Shown: positions 16,696-25,680, counted from the first letter of the stretch. The stretch is DNA of 64,000 nt from Lysinibacillus sp. SGAir0095 (GCF_005491425.1 NZ_CP028083.1:2194001-2258000), one strand, 5' to 3'. The notes: generated from the sequence alone by a model not told the origin. A program made the numbers and translations.

Positions 16696-18852
16696 TTATG
16701 ATTCTTTCTTATTTTTATTCGTTAGTAATTTGTTTGACAAAAATAGTCCAATTCCACCAATCACAATAAATAACAGTGCACGGACTATGAGATTTAAAGA
16801 ATCAAGATCAGAGAATATGAGTTTAATAATAGCAACCGCAAGTATACAATACCCCATTGACTTTACTTTTCGTAATACACCTGTAGTGCTCATCCATAGG
16901 GATAAACTTGCTGTAATAAATAGTAAAAGTGTCTTGCCAGTAACAACAAGGAAGTAATTGACAATACTATCGAATTGCAATTGACTTAAAAGAGAATATA
17001 GCAGCACCAATGCTCCGAGTATCCCTACAGTTAATAGACCGTCCACATCCAATTTTAATTTCGATATCCAAGTTCTATATAAATATCCCTTCATATATAT
17101 ATCGGCAAGAATCGCAATGACGATAAATGCATAAATAATACGAACGAATAGGTTCAGCCATATATCAATGCCCTCTACAAAATGCGTTGGTATCAGGTTA
17201 ATGTACGTAAGGAAAAATGCAAAAATTAAAATGTATCTAAGTCCCCTGCCGATAATGCTTTCTGAGACAAACAAGGATACAAGCATGACTACCGCTAATA
17301 CCAATGCTGTTAAATATGCATGATTATCATAAGATAAATATGAAATGTCAAACTTATATACGTATATAAAGAAATACGTAACCAGGAAGATTGGGAATAT
17401 ATCCAGCGAAAAATTAACATTGACTTTACCATCTTCACTTTCTGCTACTTTGTATCTTTGTTTCATATAAAGGAATAGCACTATTAAATAAAAGAATATT
17501 AATAGATAGTTAAGGTTTTCTATTGTCCAAAACGGTTTAATATCATTTACTAACAAATGTACCAGCACTATAAAAGTAAATAAGAAACTATATATAATTT
17601 TCATTAATTTCGCATTTATCTTTAACCCTGCCATTAATCCTAAAAATGTACTTAAAGTTAAAAGAACGATTTCGAAATCATCAAAAGTATTTAGAACCAT
17701 TATGAAATTAACAATGGATAATAATGAAAGTGTTCCTGCAAGATCCACTACCCTTGAAGCACTTCGTTTATTAGCGAATAAAGCAAAAATACCGTAAATA
17801 ACTATTAACATTAATAATGGAAGTGCTATTTTATCCGAAATTATATTAACCATAAGAATCGTAAGACCATTCATACTAAATAATAGTCCTTCATGGATTG
17901 CTCTCCATTTACTAAATGGTTTATATAAATGCCACCAAACAAGAAGTAAAATACCATTTAAAAGGAGAATACCCAGTACGTACATTCCTGCATTTTCATC
18001 ATTCAAGCTCCAAATAATCTGTACAGCAATTAGTGAAAAGAAGTATGAGATATACATAGCAATTGATTGAACGTGTTTAATCACTATAAATTGCATAAAA
18101 CTGTAGACTATTACAACATACAGTAAAATAATCATTCCATTGAAATCCATATATTCTAATAAGTATGGTAATAACAATGAGGTAAAAATAACAAAAATTG
18201 AAAGAACTTGATTTTTCTTAACATAACAGATAGCAATTCCATAGGCAATAAATATCAGAGCTAGCAGAAGTGCAAAATATAATCCCAATACGTCATATAA
18301 TATGGCTCCAGCTGCTGTGGTCAATATACCAATGATAAAGGCTCCACCATATAGGACGATGGTGAAAATCTGGGAGGATTCAGGTTTTTTCAAATCCATA
18401 ATCAGACCGATAATGATTAAACCTACTGACAAACAGTATGCAAGAGCAATTTTCAATTCATTTGACAGTAACCCAAAATCACTGATTACCTTTAGTCCCC
18501 AAAGTACCCCCAGCACAAGAATAACCATAAAGACTTTTGGCAACAGCCATAGAATCACTTCCTCAAAACTTCGTTGTTTTTGGGGATTCGGTAGATTAAT
18601 TTGTTGATCTGTCTTTTGGTTTTGTTCATTTAAAATAGATTTTTTTTGTTTTTCTGATGCGGCTTTATTCAATTTAACCAAATGATTTTCAGCTTCAACT
18701 TCTTTACGAGGCTTTTGAGATGGTTGATCTTTTGCTTGTATCATTTCTTTTTTTTCTAAACTTTTTATCCCCTTTAGATTATCTAATTCTAAACGTAGCG
18801 CTCGAACTTCTACCTCTAACCTTTCGATTCGCTTATCCGTCTCTTTTTCCAT
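16696..18852 (-). CDS. DUF2339 polytopic membrane protein
   Basis: 718 residues. An N-terminal coiled coil (about 1-30, EKETDKRIERLEVEVRALRL) and a polar Lys/Gln-rich linker to about 95 precede a long chain of hydrophobic segments to the C-terminus, some twenty helices by eye. This is the DUF2339 layout. The function is unknown. AAAGGGGTACTTG precedes the ATG. The C-terminal LLTNKNKKES is cytoplasmic by charge. No partner gene adjoins it. Confidence 0.82.
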   Translation of the reverse strand: MEKETDKRIERLEVEVRALRLELDNLKGIKSLEKKEMIQAKDQPSQKPRKEVEAENHLVKLNKAASEKQKKSILNEQNQKTDQQINLPNPQKQRSFEEVILWLLPKVFMVILVLGVLWGLKVISDFGLLSNELKIALAYCLSVGLIIIGLIMDLKKPESSQIFTIVLYGGAFIIGILTTAAGAILYDVLGLYFALLLALIFIAYGIAICYVKKNQVLSIFVIFTSLLLPYLLEYMDFNGMIILLYVVIVYSFMQFIVIKHVQSIAMYISYFFSLIAVQIIWSLNDENAGMYVLGILLLNGILLLVWWHLYKPFSKWRAIHEGLLFSMNGLTILMVNIISDKIALPLLMLIVIYGIFALFANKRSASRVVDLAGTLSLLSIVNFIMVLNTFDDFEIVLLTLSTFLGLMAGLKINAKLMKIIYSFLFTFIVLVHLLVNDIKPFWTIENLNYLLIFFYLIVLFLYMKQRYKVAESEDGKVNVNFSLDIFPIFLVTYFFIYVYKFDISYLSYDNHAYLTALVLAVVMLVSLFVSESIIGRGLRYILIFAFFLTYINLIPTHFVEGIDIWLNLFVRIIYAFIVIAILADIYMKGYLYRTWISKLKLDVDGLLTVGILGALVLLYSLLSQLQFDSIVNYFLVVTGKTLLLFITASLSLWMSTTGVLRKVKSMGYCILAVAIIKLIFSDLDSLNLIVRALLFIVIGGIGLFLSNKLLTNKNKKES

Positions 18853-19220
18853 TCAAGTACCCCTTTATTAATTTTTCACTGCACCTCCATTGTAATTGAA
18901 AAAAATCCATTTTCAAGGAGAAATGGAAATAAATTAGGAAAATCCAATAAATTTTAAAAGCGTTTAATATCCGTCCATAGTTGAACTTATTCATTTAAAC
19001 ACAATATGTGAACAAAAAATTAGATTTTAAAGATTGAGGCTTTAAAATCGTTTAGTTGCTGTTGAATGTAGTTGAGTTGAATTGTCCCCAAAACAACGAA
19101 TGTAAAGAATTCTAAAAAGAATTTTATTCACCAAAGCTATTCACTAATATTCATTCTATGAATATTTAATTAGTAATGACGAGTGCTTCAATATAATAAT
19201 TTTATGTACAAGTACAATTG
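18853..19220. other. Intergenic region with a 21-bp palindrome
   Basis: No gene seen. AATATTCAT-TCT-ATGAATATT at 19146-19166 is a perfect inverted repeat. It could be an operator or a hairpin. The region otherwise is AT-rich without ribosome sites followed by open frames. Confidence 0.35.
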
Positions 19221-19260
19221 AAAAAAGTAGACAATGTCGTAAAATACAACATTGCCTACT
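19221..19260 (-). terminator. Terminator after the first YjcZ-type gene
   Basis: AGTAG-CAATGT / ACATTG-CTACT stem followed by TTTTTT on the minus strand. Confidence 0.75.
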
Positions 19261-19316
19261 TTCTGTTGGACTTTAAGTCAAAAACTTTATGATCCCAATT
19301 GTTGCTTCTAATTTAA

Positions 19317-19421
19317 TTAGTAGTTGAAGTAGTAAGCACCAACAATAATTAAAAGAATGAATAATACAACGATTAAAACGAACTCATTGTTATTTTTAGA
19401 ATATCCTCCGTTGCAATACAT
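19317..19421 (-). CDS. YjcZ-type sporulation micro-protein (34 aa)
   Basis: 34-residue protein opening MYCNGGYSKNNN followed by one hydrophobic helix with FVLIVVLFILLIIVGAYYF, the hallmark of the YjcZ/SscA group of small sporulation proteins. Strong ribosome site AAAAGGAGGAG before the ATG and a terminator after the stop. These proteins are thought to be made in the sporulating cell and to sit in membrane or coat layers; the role is not known. Its neighbour at 19576-19710 shares the same hydrophobic core. Confidence 0.85.
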   Translation of the reverse strand: MYCNGGYSKNNNEFVLIVVLFILLIIVGAYYFNY

Positions 19422-19524
19422 AAATTTCTCCTCCTTTTGTTCTTGATACAATAATTTATGTAAGGGTCTTTATGGTGACAGGGACATATGCTTAGATTTT
19501 ATTAATAAAACAAATTTTTTCTAT

Positions 19525-19557
19525 AAAAGCAAAAGCGGATTCTCCTGGTGAGAATCC
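19525..19557 (-). terminator. Terminator after the second YjcZ-type gene
   Basis: GGATTCTC / GAGAATCC stem with a CTGGT loop, followed on the minus strand by GCTTTTGCTTTT. Confidence 0.7.
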
Positions 19558-19575
19558 ATCTCTTGCTAATTATGA

Positions 19576-19710
19576 TTAGTAGCTTCCGTTAAAGAATGAA
19601 GCGCCTACGATAATTAAAAGAATGAATAGTACAACTAATAATGCGAAGCCATTATTATAGCCACCGCCGTTATATTCACCTACTCCACCTACATTGCTAG
19701 AGTGTCCCAT
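19576..19710 (-). CDS. YjcZ-type sporulation micro-protein (44 aa)
   Basis: 44-residue protein: a Gly/Asn/Tyr-rich head (MGHSSNVGGVGEYNGGGY) and a single helix FALLVVLFILLIIVGASFF. It is a paralogue of the gene 150 bases downstream, sharing LFILLIIVGA exactly, and belongs to the YjcZ group. AAAAAGGGGG lies upstream of the ATG. Each copy has its own terminator, so they are probably separate transcripts under the same sporulation control. Confidence 0.85.
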   Translation of the reverse strand: MGHSSNVGGVGEYNGGGYNNGFALLVVLFILLIIVGASFFNGSY

Positions 19711-20035
19711 GTCCTAACCCCCTTTTTAGCTCAACTGTTTATATGCTATGTAAGTTTGGATGACAGACTATGGTCAACCGTGGAGATTTTCTTAAATAAA
19801 CGTAAATTAAACTTGAAGATAGTAAACAATCTTAATAAGAATACTTCTAAACTTATCCATTAAAATCACATGTCATACTTTCAACACCTCTTACTACCAA
19901 ATTCGCTATTAATATCTATAAGTAAATGGTAAATGTCGAAAAATTCATCATTTTTTTAAAAATCAAATCCATTATTTAAAAAAAGGTATATAATCAATAT
20001 ATCAATTTATTATTTTTCTTTAGGGAGTGTTCAGT
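19711..20035. promoter_or_regulatory. Divergent intergenic region with serC -10 box
   Basis: A perfect TATAAT at 19989-19994 lies 42 bases before the serC start, but I find no good -35 at 16-18 bases spacing. Nothing else stands out in this region. Confidence 0.4.
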
Positions 20036-21130
20036 TTGATTTCAACAAAACGTGCATACAATTTTAATGCAGGTCCATCTGCTTTACCAATCGAAGTATT
20101 ACAAAAAGCACAGGAAGAATTAGTAAATTTCAACAACTCAGGCATGTCAATAATGGAAATGAGTCATCGCAGCAAAGACTATGATGCAGTACATAATGAT
20201 GCTATTGCCCGCTTCAAATCATTATTTTCTATTCCTGATAATTATGAGGTGCTATTCTTGCAAGGTGGAGGCAGTCTTCAATTTACAATGGTACCCATGA
20301 ACTTCCTAAACGAGGGACAAACGGCTAGCTATATACTTACTGGTTCCTGGTCAGAAAAAGCATTAAAAGAAGCAAAACTTCTAGGACAAACTCAGGAAGC
20401 AGCAAGTACAAAAGAGAATGCTTATCGTAATATCCCATCATTAGAAGATATTAAATTTAGTGAAACAGATGCTTATGTTCACTTAACTTCCAACAACACC
20501 ATCTACGGAACACAATGGAAAGAATTCCCAAACACTGGTGAGGTACCATTAGTTGCCGATATGTCCAGTGATATTCTTTCAAAACGAATAGATGTAAGCA
20601 GCTTCGGCATAATATATGCTGGTGCACAAAAGAACCTTGGACCTTCCGGTGTTACGATTGTTATTATTCGAAAAGATTTACTTGAAATAGCAAAAACTAA
20701 CATTCCAACAGTATTAAAATATTCTACACATTCTGAGTCCAATTCTTTATATAATACACCACCAACTTTTGGAATTTACATGTTAGGTGAGGTATTAAAA
20801 TGGGTAGAAGAAAAAGGTGGGCTAGAAGCCATCGAAAAAAATAACGAAGAAAAAGCGAAGTTAATTTATGACGTAATCGATCAAAGCAATGGTTTCTACA
20901 AAGGTCATGCAGATGTTGAGTCTCGTTCACTTATGAACATTACATTCCGCTTGGCAGATGAAGAACTTGAGAAGAAGTTCCTTGCCCAAGCAAAAGAAGA
21001 AGGCTTTGTTGGATTAAATGGTCACCGCTCAGTCGGAGGTTGCCGCGCGTCCACATATAATGCTGTCCCATACGAAACTTGTAAAGCATTAGCTGATTTC
21101 ATGATCGAATTCCAAAGTAAAAATCAATAA
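20036..21130 (+). CDS. serC: Phosphoserine aminotransferase
   Basis: 364-residue PLP enzyme that makes 3-phosphoserine from 3-phosphohydroxypyruvate and glutamate in serine synthesis, and also serves pyridoxal-phosphate synthesis in some bacteria. Family marks: YNFNAGPSALP at the start, MEMSHRSKDY, FLQGGGSLQF, the PLP lysine in AGAQKNLGPSG, and GHRSVGGCRASTYNAVP near the end. I chose the TTG at 20036, eight bases after GGGAG; the in-frame GTG at 20027 lies inside that ribosome site. It is not with serA here; a terminator follows, so it is monocistronic. Confidence 0.95.
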   Translation: MISTKRAYNFNAGPSALPIEVLQKAQEELVNFNNSGMSIMEMSHRSKDYDAVHNDAIARFKSLFSIPDNYEVLFLQGGGSLQFTMVPMNFLNEGQTASYILTGSWSEKALKEAKLLGQTQEAASTKENAYRNIPSLEDIKFSETDAYVHLTSNNTIYGTQWKEFPNTGEVPLVADMSSDILSKRIDVSSFGIIYAGAQKNLGPSGVTIVIIRKDLLEIAKTNIPTVLKYSTHSESNSLYNTPPTFGIYMLGEVLKWVEEKGGLEAIEKNNEEKAKLIYDVIDQSNGFYKGHADVESRSLMNITFRLADEELEKKFLAQAKEEGFVGLNGHRSVGGCRASTYNAVPYETCKALADFMIEFQSKNQ

Positions 21131-21143
21131 TCGCAAGGTTGAT

Positions 21144-21180
21144 AAAGGCCCAATATCTTCATTTTGGGTCTTTTTATTTT
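21144..21180 (+). terminator. serC terminator
   Basis: AAAG-CCCAA / TTGGG-CTTTT stem followed by TTTTTATTTTT. Confidence 0.8.
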
Positions 21181-21460
21181 TGGATATTTAAAATATTTGG
21201 AATGCACTAACTTAATCCTTATAGAGTATTCAATGATTTTTTGGAAAGCGAAACAGAGATAATAAGCTTCGTTATCCTAATTTGTATATGACTAAAAATC
21301 AAAATCAGCAATCACTAATTCTATTAAATAGTCATACAGAGTTTATGAACCGAATACCTTTTATAAATAACTAAAATATTGGGTTTCGAAAGAGTGGACG
21401 ACTTCAATCTTTCTTTAACTACTACTCCCCTCTTCAATAAACTATAATGGAGGACTATTA
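21181..21460. other. Intergenic region upstream of the CDF gene
   Basis: I see no gene or clear regulatory site here. A leftward open frame at 21324-21515 runs into the CDF gene start and has no ribosome site. Confidence 0.3.
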
Positions 21461-22378
21461 ATGGCACATTCTCATTCACATAGCCATCAACATCATATAA
21501 AAAATAAAAAGGCACTTTTAGTAAGCTTTTTCATCATTGCATCTTTTGTCATTGTGGTTTTTATAGGAGGGTTATTAACCAATAGTTTGACGCTACTTTC
21601 AGATGCGGGTCATATGTTTAGTGATGCTTTATCATTAGGAATTGGATTGATTGCATTTAAACTGGGAGAAAAAGCTGTAAATAGCAGAATGACTTTCGGT
21701 TATCAACGATTAGAAATCCTAGCTGCATTATTTAATGGTCTTTTACTAGTTGGGATTGCTTTGATTATTATCTACGAAGCGTTAAAAAGATTTGCTAATC
21801 CTCAGGAAATTTCAAGTATTGGTATGCTTGCAGTAGCGATCACTGGTGCTATTGTAAATATTATTGTCGCGTACATTTTAACAAGAGCTGATACTACAGA
21901 AAATATTAACTTGAGAGCTGCATTTATGCATGTTTTAGGGGATTTGTTAGGCTCGGTTGGTGCTATTATTGCTTCTATTCTTATTATGTTATTCGATTGG
22001 TCCATTGCTGATCCTATAGCAAGTCTACTTATCTCTATAATCATTCTAAGAAATGGAATTGAGATAACAACTATATCCTTTCATATTTTAATGGAGGGCA
22101 TTCCGATGAATATGGATGTCAAGAAAATCCGAGAGTCCCTCTTAAATATCCAAGGGGTTGTAGGTATGCACGATTTCCATGTATGGAGTATCACATCAGA
22201 TTTCCCAACAGTAACCTGCCATCTTGAAATAGTACGTAATGAACATGATAAAGTGATAAAGGATGCATTAAAAATTTTACATGATGAATTTCATATTGAA
22301 CACGCAACCATCCAAGTGGAACGTGTAAGTGCAAAACATGAGGAATATGAGCATCATCGTTGTAATTCATATACTTAA
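21461..22378 (+). CDS. Cation diffusion facilitator (CzcD/ZitB-like)
   Basis: 305-residue metal/proton antiporter that exports Zn, Co or Cd. A His-rich head (MAHSHSHSHQHH), six membrane helices, and a C-terminal cytoplasmic domain (about 205-305). The two metal-binding HxxxD pairs are visible: DAGHMFSDALS in helix 2 and HVLGDLLGS in helix 5. The C-terminal MHDFHVWSITSD segment fits the Zn-sensing dimer domain. AATGGAGGAC precedes the ATG. I saw no ArsR/CzrA gene or clear operator next to it, so the metal specificity is inferred from the family. Confidence 0.93.
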   Translation: MAHSHSHSHQHHIKNKKALLVSFFIIASFVIVVFIGGLLTNSLTLLSDAGHMFSDALSLGIGLIAFKLGEKAVNSRMTFGYQRLEILAALFNGLLLVGIALIIIYEALKRFANPQEISSIGMLAVAITGAIVNIIVAYILTRADTTENINLRAAFMHVLGDLLGSVGAIIASILIMLFDWSIADPIASLLISIIILRNGIEITTISFHILMEGIPMNMDVKKIRESLLNIQGVVGMHDFHVWSITSDFPTVTCHLEIVRNEHDKVIKDALKILHDEFHIEHATIQVERVSAKHEEYEHHRCNSYT

Positions 22379-22390
22379 ATTCATTTTAGT

Positions 22391-22424
22391 AATCGCCTTT
22401 TCTAATGGAGAGGGTGATTTTTTT
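22391..22424 (+). terminator. Terminator after the CDF gene
   Basis: AATCGCC / GGTGATT stem (one G-U pair) with a T7 run after it. Confidence 0.65.
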
Positions 22425-22547
22425 ATGTGACAATGCATGATTCTTCTCACTGGTAGCAAACTGATAATCATAGTTCATACTATAGGAAACGTCTATCATT
22501 TTTCCTAAAGCCAATCTTACTAATTTCACTAAAGGGAGCTGATAGAA

Positions 22548-22604
22548 ATGACACAAGAAAGATTAGAAACACTAATCATGTCTTTGATTTATTCCCTTTG
22601 CTAA
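22548..22604 (+). CDS. Possible 18-residue peptide
   Basis: Frame MTQERLETLIMSLIYSLC with AAAGGGAGC nine bases before its ATG, followed 25 bases later by a hairpin-plus-T-run terminator. The next gene, proS, is on the other strand, so it is not a leader of a downstream gene. It may be a genuine micro-peptide, the stump of a lost gene, or the coding part of a small RNA. A CATACTATA near 22477-22485 recalls a sigma-K -10, but this is weak. Confidence 0.35.
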   Translation: MTQERLETLIMSLIYSLC

Positions 22605-22629
22605 GAGATAAAGCTTATAGTATGAATTT

Positions 22630-22659
22630 AATATCCGCCTATTATGGGTGGATATTTTT
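22630..22659 (+). terminator. Terminator after the 18-residue frame
   Basis: AATATCC-CC / GG-GGATATT stem followed by TTTTTAA on the plus strand. Confidence 0.7.
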
Positions 22660-22683
22660 AACTGTAAATTATTCTTATAATAA

Positions 22684-22733
22684 AAAAATAAACACTGCCC
22701 TCTTTGCTTCCAAGAAGGAAGGGGCAGTGTTTT
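22684..22733 (-). terminator. proS terminator
   Basis: Eleven-base stem AAACACTGCCC / GGGCAGTGTTT with a long loop and ATTTTTTTA after it on the minus strand, right after the proS stop. Confidence 0.85.
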
Positions 22734-22743
22734 CTATTTACTA

Positions 22744-24180
22744 TTAGTATGCGCGTCCGAACCAAACTGTGTGTTTTGCTTCTTTTCCACAGTTAATACA
22801 TGTATGTTTTTCTGCTGGTGGGTTGAATGGAATATTACGAGTTGTGAATTTCGTTTCTTCTTTTACATTTGATTCACAAGCGTCATCTCCACACCAACCA
22901 GCAAGGATCCAACCAGGGATTGTTTCGTTTTGATCTGAATCCGTTAGGTGCTGCTTTAGTTGGTCTAATGAATCAATATGTGTATGTGAATTTGCATCAC
23001 GGAATGCTTTTGCTTTTTCGAAAAGACGCGTCTGCATGACTTTTAATTCATTTTCGATTGTTTCTACAACAGAACCTAATTCAACTGACTTTTTGTCAGC
23101 TTCATCACGCAGCTTTAATAATACTTGGTTGTTTTCTAAATCACGAGGTCCAAGCTCGATTCGTACTGGTACCCCTTTTAGTTCCCATTCATTGAATTTA
23201 AAGCCAGGTGATTGATCTGAATCATCAAGACGAACACGGATTCCTTTCGCTTTTAAACTTGCAAAGATTTCATCTAATTTCTCAATAATCGCAGGATTCT
23301 TTTTCCATGGTCCAACTGGAATTAATACAACTTGTGTTGGTGCAATCGTTGGAGGTAATACAAGACCTTGTTCATCACCATGAACCATGATTACTGAACC
23401 GATTAAACGAGTTGATGTACCCCAAGAAGTAGTATGAACGTATTCATGTTTGTTTTCTTTACTTAAGAACTTAATATCAAATGCTTCCGCAAATTTAGTA
23501 CCTAAATAGTGAGAAGTACCAGCTTGAACAGCTTTACCATCCTTCATCATCGCTTCGATTGAATACGTATCAACCGCACCAGCAAAACGTTCAGATGGTG
23601 TTTTTTGTCCATCATATACAGGGATTGCTAAAAAGTTTTCAACCACTTCTTTATAGATGTTTAGCATTTGCATTGTTTCTTTACGAGCATCCTCTTCGTC
23701 AACATGTGCTGTATGCCCTTCTTGCCATAAAAATTCAGAAGTACGGATGAATGGTAGAGTTTTCTTTTCCCAACGGAATACATTTGCCCATTGATTAATT
23801 AGAACAGGTAGGTCACGATAGCTTTTAATCCAGTCAGAATATAAATGGCCAATCATTGTTTCGGAAGTCGGACGAAGTGCCAAGCGTTCTTCCAATTGCT
23901 CCCCTGCTGCTTCTGTAACCCATGGAAGCTCTGGAGAAAATCCTTCAATATGATCTTTTTCCTTTTGGAAGAAAGATTCAGGAATTAACATAGGGAAATA
24001 AGCATTACGGTGACCAGTTTCTTTAAAACGGCGATCCATCTCCCCCTGTATATGCTCCCATAATTCATAGCCATCCGGTTTAAATGCGATACATCCACGT
24101 ACTGGTGTATAGTCCATTAAATCTGCTTTTTGAATTGTGTCAATGTACCATTTTGAAAAATCATTTGTTTGTTGTGACAT
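22744..24180 (-). CDS. proS: Prolyl-tRNA synthetase, archaeal/eukaryal-type
   Basis: 478-residue class II synthetase that charges tRNA-Pro. It lacks the large inserted editing domain of the usual 565-residue bacterial ProS and carries the C-terminal zinc-type domain of the archaeal/eukaryal kind (CGDDACE and CINCGKEAKH, ending in WFGRAY). Motif 2 and 3 regions are seen in LRPTSETMIGH, FRWEKKTLPFIRTSEF and MVHGDEQGLVLPPTIAP. I chose the ATG at 24180, preceded by AGGAGGAAAAAAG. A proline T-box leader lies about 240 bases upstream. Whether the genome also has a bacterial-type proS is not visible. Confidence 0.95.
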   Translation of the reverse strand: MSQQTNDFSKWYIDTIQKADLMDYTPVRGCIAFKPDGYELWEHIQGEMDRRFKETGHRNAYFPMLIPESFFQKEKDHIEGFSPELPWVTEAAGEQLEERLALRPTSETMIGHLYSDWIKSYRDLPVLINQWANVFRWEKKTLPFIRTSEFLWQEGHTAHVDEEDARKETMQMLNIYKEVVENFLAIPVYDGQKTPSERFAGAVDTYSIEAMMKDGKAVQAGTSHYLGTKFAEAFDIKFLSKENKHEYVHTTSWGTSTRLIGSVIMVHGDEQGLVLPPTIAPTQVVLIPVGPWKKNPAIIEKLDEIFASLKAKGIRVRLDDSDQSPGFKFNEWELKGVPVRIELGPRDLENNQVLLKLRDEADKKSVELGSVVETIENELKVMQTRLFEKAKAFRDANSHTHIDSLDQLKQHLTDSDQNETIPGWILAGWCGDDACESNVKEETKFTTRNIPFNPPAEKHTCINCGKEAKHTVWFGRAY

Positions 24181-24421
24181 CTTTTTTCCTCCTAATATTT
24201 GAAAACTCGGCAATCAATATCCCTTTACGAAAGAGAAATGCCTTAGTTGCACTTATGCAGATAAAATTTTGAAAACCTTTTACCTTCCTAAATACAAATT
24301 TGATGTAAGCGACCCGTTGCTACGCTGTAAAATGGTAGTTAATCCAAGCTTTGGTTTAATTTGCTCTAACTAAACCTTCTACCTATAAAGACATAGGGGA
24401 ATTGATTCTAGCTGTAAGCAA

Positions 24422-24662
24422 ATAAAAAGCACAAAGCGTCCTTATAAAAAGGACGTCTTTGTGCATTAATAGACGTGGTACCACCTTAATTTGGTAATAG
24501 CGATATTGATTTGAACGCATTTACCCTCTAGGCGTTTGTAACGATAACGAATCGGCAAGTCTGACTTGCATCTCCGTGATAGGTTTCAACAAGAAGAGGT
24601 GATATAGCTCTCAGCAATTACTATATTTTCTGTCTCACAATTCTCATTTACTTGGTCACATC
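24422..24662 (-). promoter_or_regulatory. T-box riboswitch (proline), controlling proS
   Basis: The minus strand carries a full T-box leader. Stem I starts near 24660 with GTGA pairing TCAC, has AGTAAATGAGAA on its left arm, and a specifier-loop reading GAAA-CCT-ATC with CCT at 24583-24581, a proline codon. The T-box AAGGTGGTACCACG is at about 24488-24475; its TGGT bulge fits the ACCA end of tRNA-Pro. The terminator stem GCACAAAG...CTTTGTGC (24429-24464) ends in TTTTTATT. Uncharged tRNA-Pro should favour the antiterminator and so proS expression. Confidence 0.92.
24429..24464 (-). terminator. T-box conditional terminator
   Basis: GCACAAAG-ACGTCC pairs with GGACG-CTTTGTGC, then TTTTT on the minus strand. 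It competes with the antiterminator that includes the T-box sequence. Confidence 0.88.
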
Positions 24663-24856
24663 ATAGATTATTTCATATTGTTTATACTGTATCAAATAAT
24701 AGAAAATAATTCAATCTATGTGAAATATTTTCTTACTATGTGTTGTGTGCTGTTTCGAGGAAGTTGTAATCGTATTTTTTTCATATAGCTCGGATTATGT
24801 TCGTATAACAGAAATTGAGTAGAAATGTAAAAAGATTTGCGTGCCTCCTCTTAAAC

Positions 24857-24899
24857 AAAAAACCGCGAATGCTTAATAAATGAAGCAATTCGTGGTTTT
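24857..24899 (-). terminator. Terminator after the coiled-coil gene
   Basis: AAAACC-CGAAT-GCTT / AAGC-ATTCG-GGTTTT stem with T6 on the minus-strand side. Confidence 0.8.
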
Positions 24900-24909
24900 A
24901 GATCATGCT

Positions 24910-25680
24910 CTAATTTTTTATTTTTTGAAAATAATCTGCTGAGGATTGTATGACTTTCTCCAATTTTTCCTCTATGAAATTGGTACGCTCAAACAAAATG
25001 GAACGTAAATGATCAACCTGACGAAGTATTTTCTCCATCAATCCTTCATGATCATCGACACGGCTTAGTACATCTTTTTGAGTTTCGTCAACACTTGTAA
25101 TTTGATCTAAAATTTGCTGATTTACGGTATTTTGAGCCTCCATATGCTGTTCTACCTTTTCGTTTGCTGACATTACTTGTTCTACACGGGAAATTAAAAC
25201 TTTATTCATCGAAGTGAATTCTTCCAAAATCTTTACTATTTCTTTATGTTCGATTTCAACATGATGGATTTGGCTAACTATTCCTTTTTGTGATTGGTTA
25301 ATTTCATTCACTTGATGAAGTAGATCATTATGGATGCGTTGATCGTAATTGATTGTTTGTTGCATGATATTATTTTGGTCTTCGATTTTTTCCAACCAAT
25401 CAATCACTTGATGCTCCATTGCTTCTTGATGCTCTTGGAGCTCTTTTAACTCATTTATTCGTTTATCTAATTTTTTATATTGAATGGATTGATGTTGATT
25501 CCAATCGTTTTGCGAAAGCTGCATATGAACAAAACTATGTTGTAGCTTTCGATTTTCAACCAGCTGTTGTTCGATTAACTCAGACAAGTAATCTCGTCGA
25601 AACTCAACCTGATTTGGTTCTGGAACTGTCTCTGTATTACAAAACACTCCTGGGTGCTCTTTGTTGATGTAAATTGCCAT
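24910..25680 (-). CDS. Coiled-coil protein of unknown function
   Basis: 256-residue hydrophilic protein. Residues 1-30 (MAIYINKEHPGVFCN) look like a short folded head; from about 35 to 250 the sequence is heptad-patterned with many Gln, Glu, His and Asn (for example QLVENRKLQHSFVHMQ and LHQVNEINQSQKG). No signal peptide or membrane helix. I do not recognise the family. GGGGGGGTGTCC precedes the ATG. It could be a structural coat or cortex-side protein given the spore-rich surroundings, but nothing in the sequence proves that. Confidence 0.7.
   Translation of the reverse strand: MAIYINKEHPGVFCNTETVPEPNQVEFRRDYLSELIEQQLVENRKLQHSFVHMQLSQNDWNQHQSIQYKKLDKRINELKELQEHQEAMEHQVIDWLEKIEDQNNIMQQTINYDQRIHNDLLHQVNEINQSQKGIVSQIHHVEIEHKEIVKILEEFTSMNKVLISRVEQVMSANEKVEQHMEAQNTVNQQILDQITSVDETQKDVLSRVDDHEGLMEKILRQVDHLRSILFERTNFIEEKLEKVIQSSADYFQKIKN

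Noticed and set aside
21324-21515. 63-codon minus-strand frame upstream of the CDF gene
   Set aside because: It overlaps the CDF start on the opposite strand and has no ribosome site or family match.
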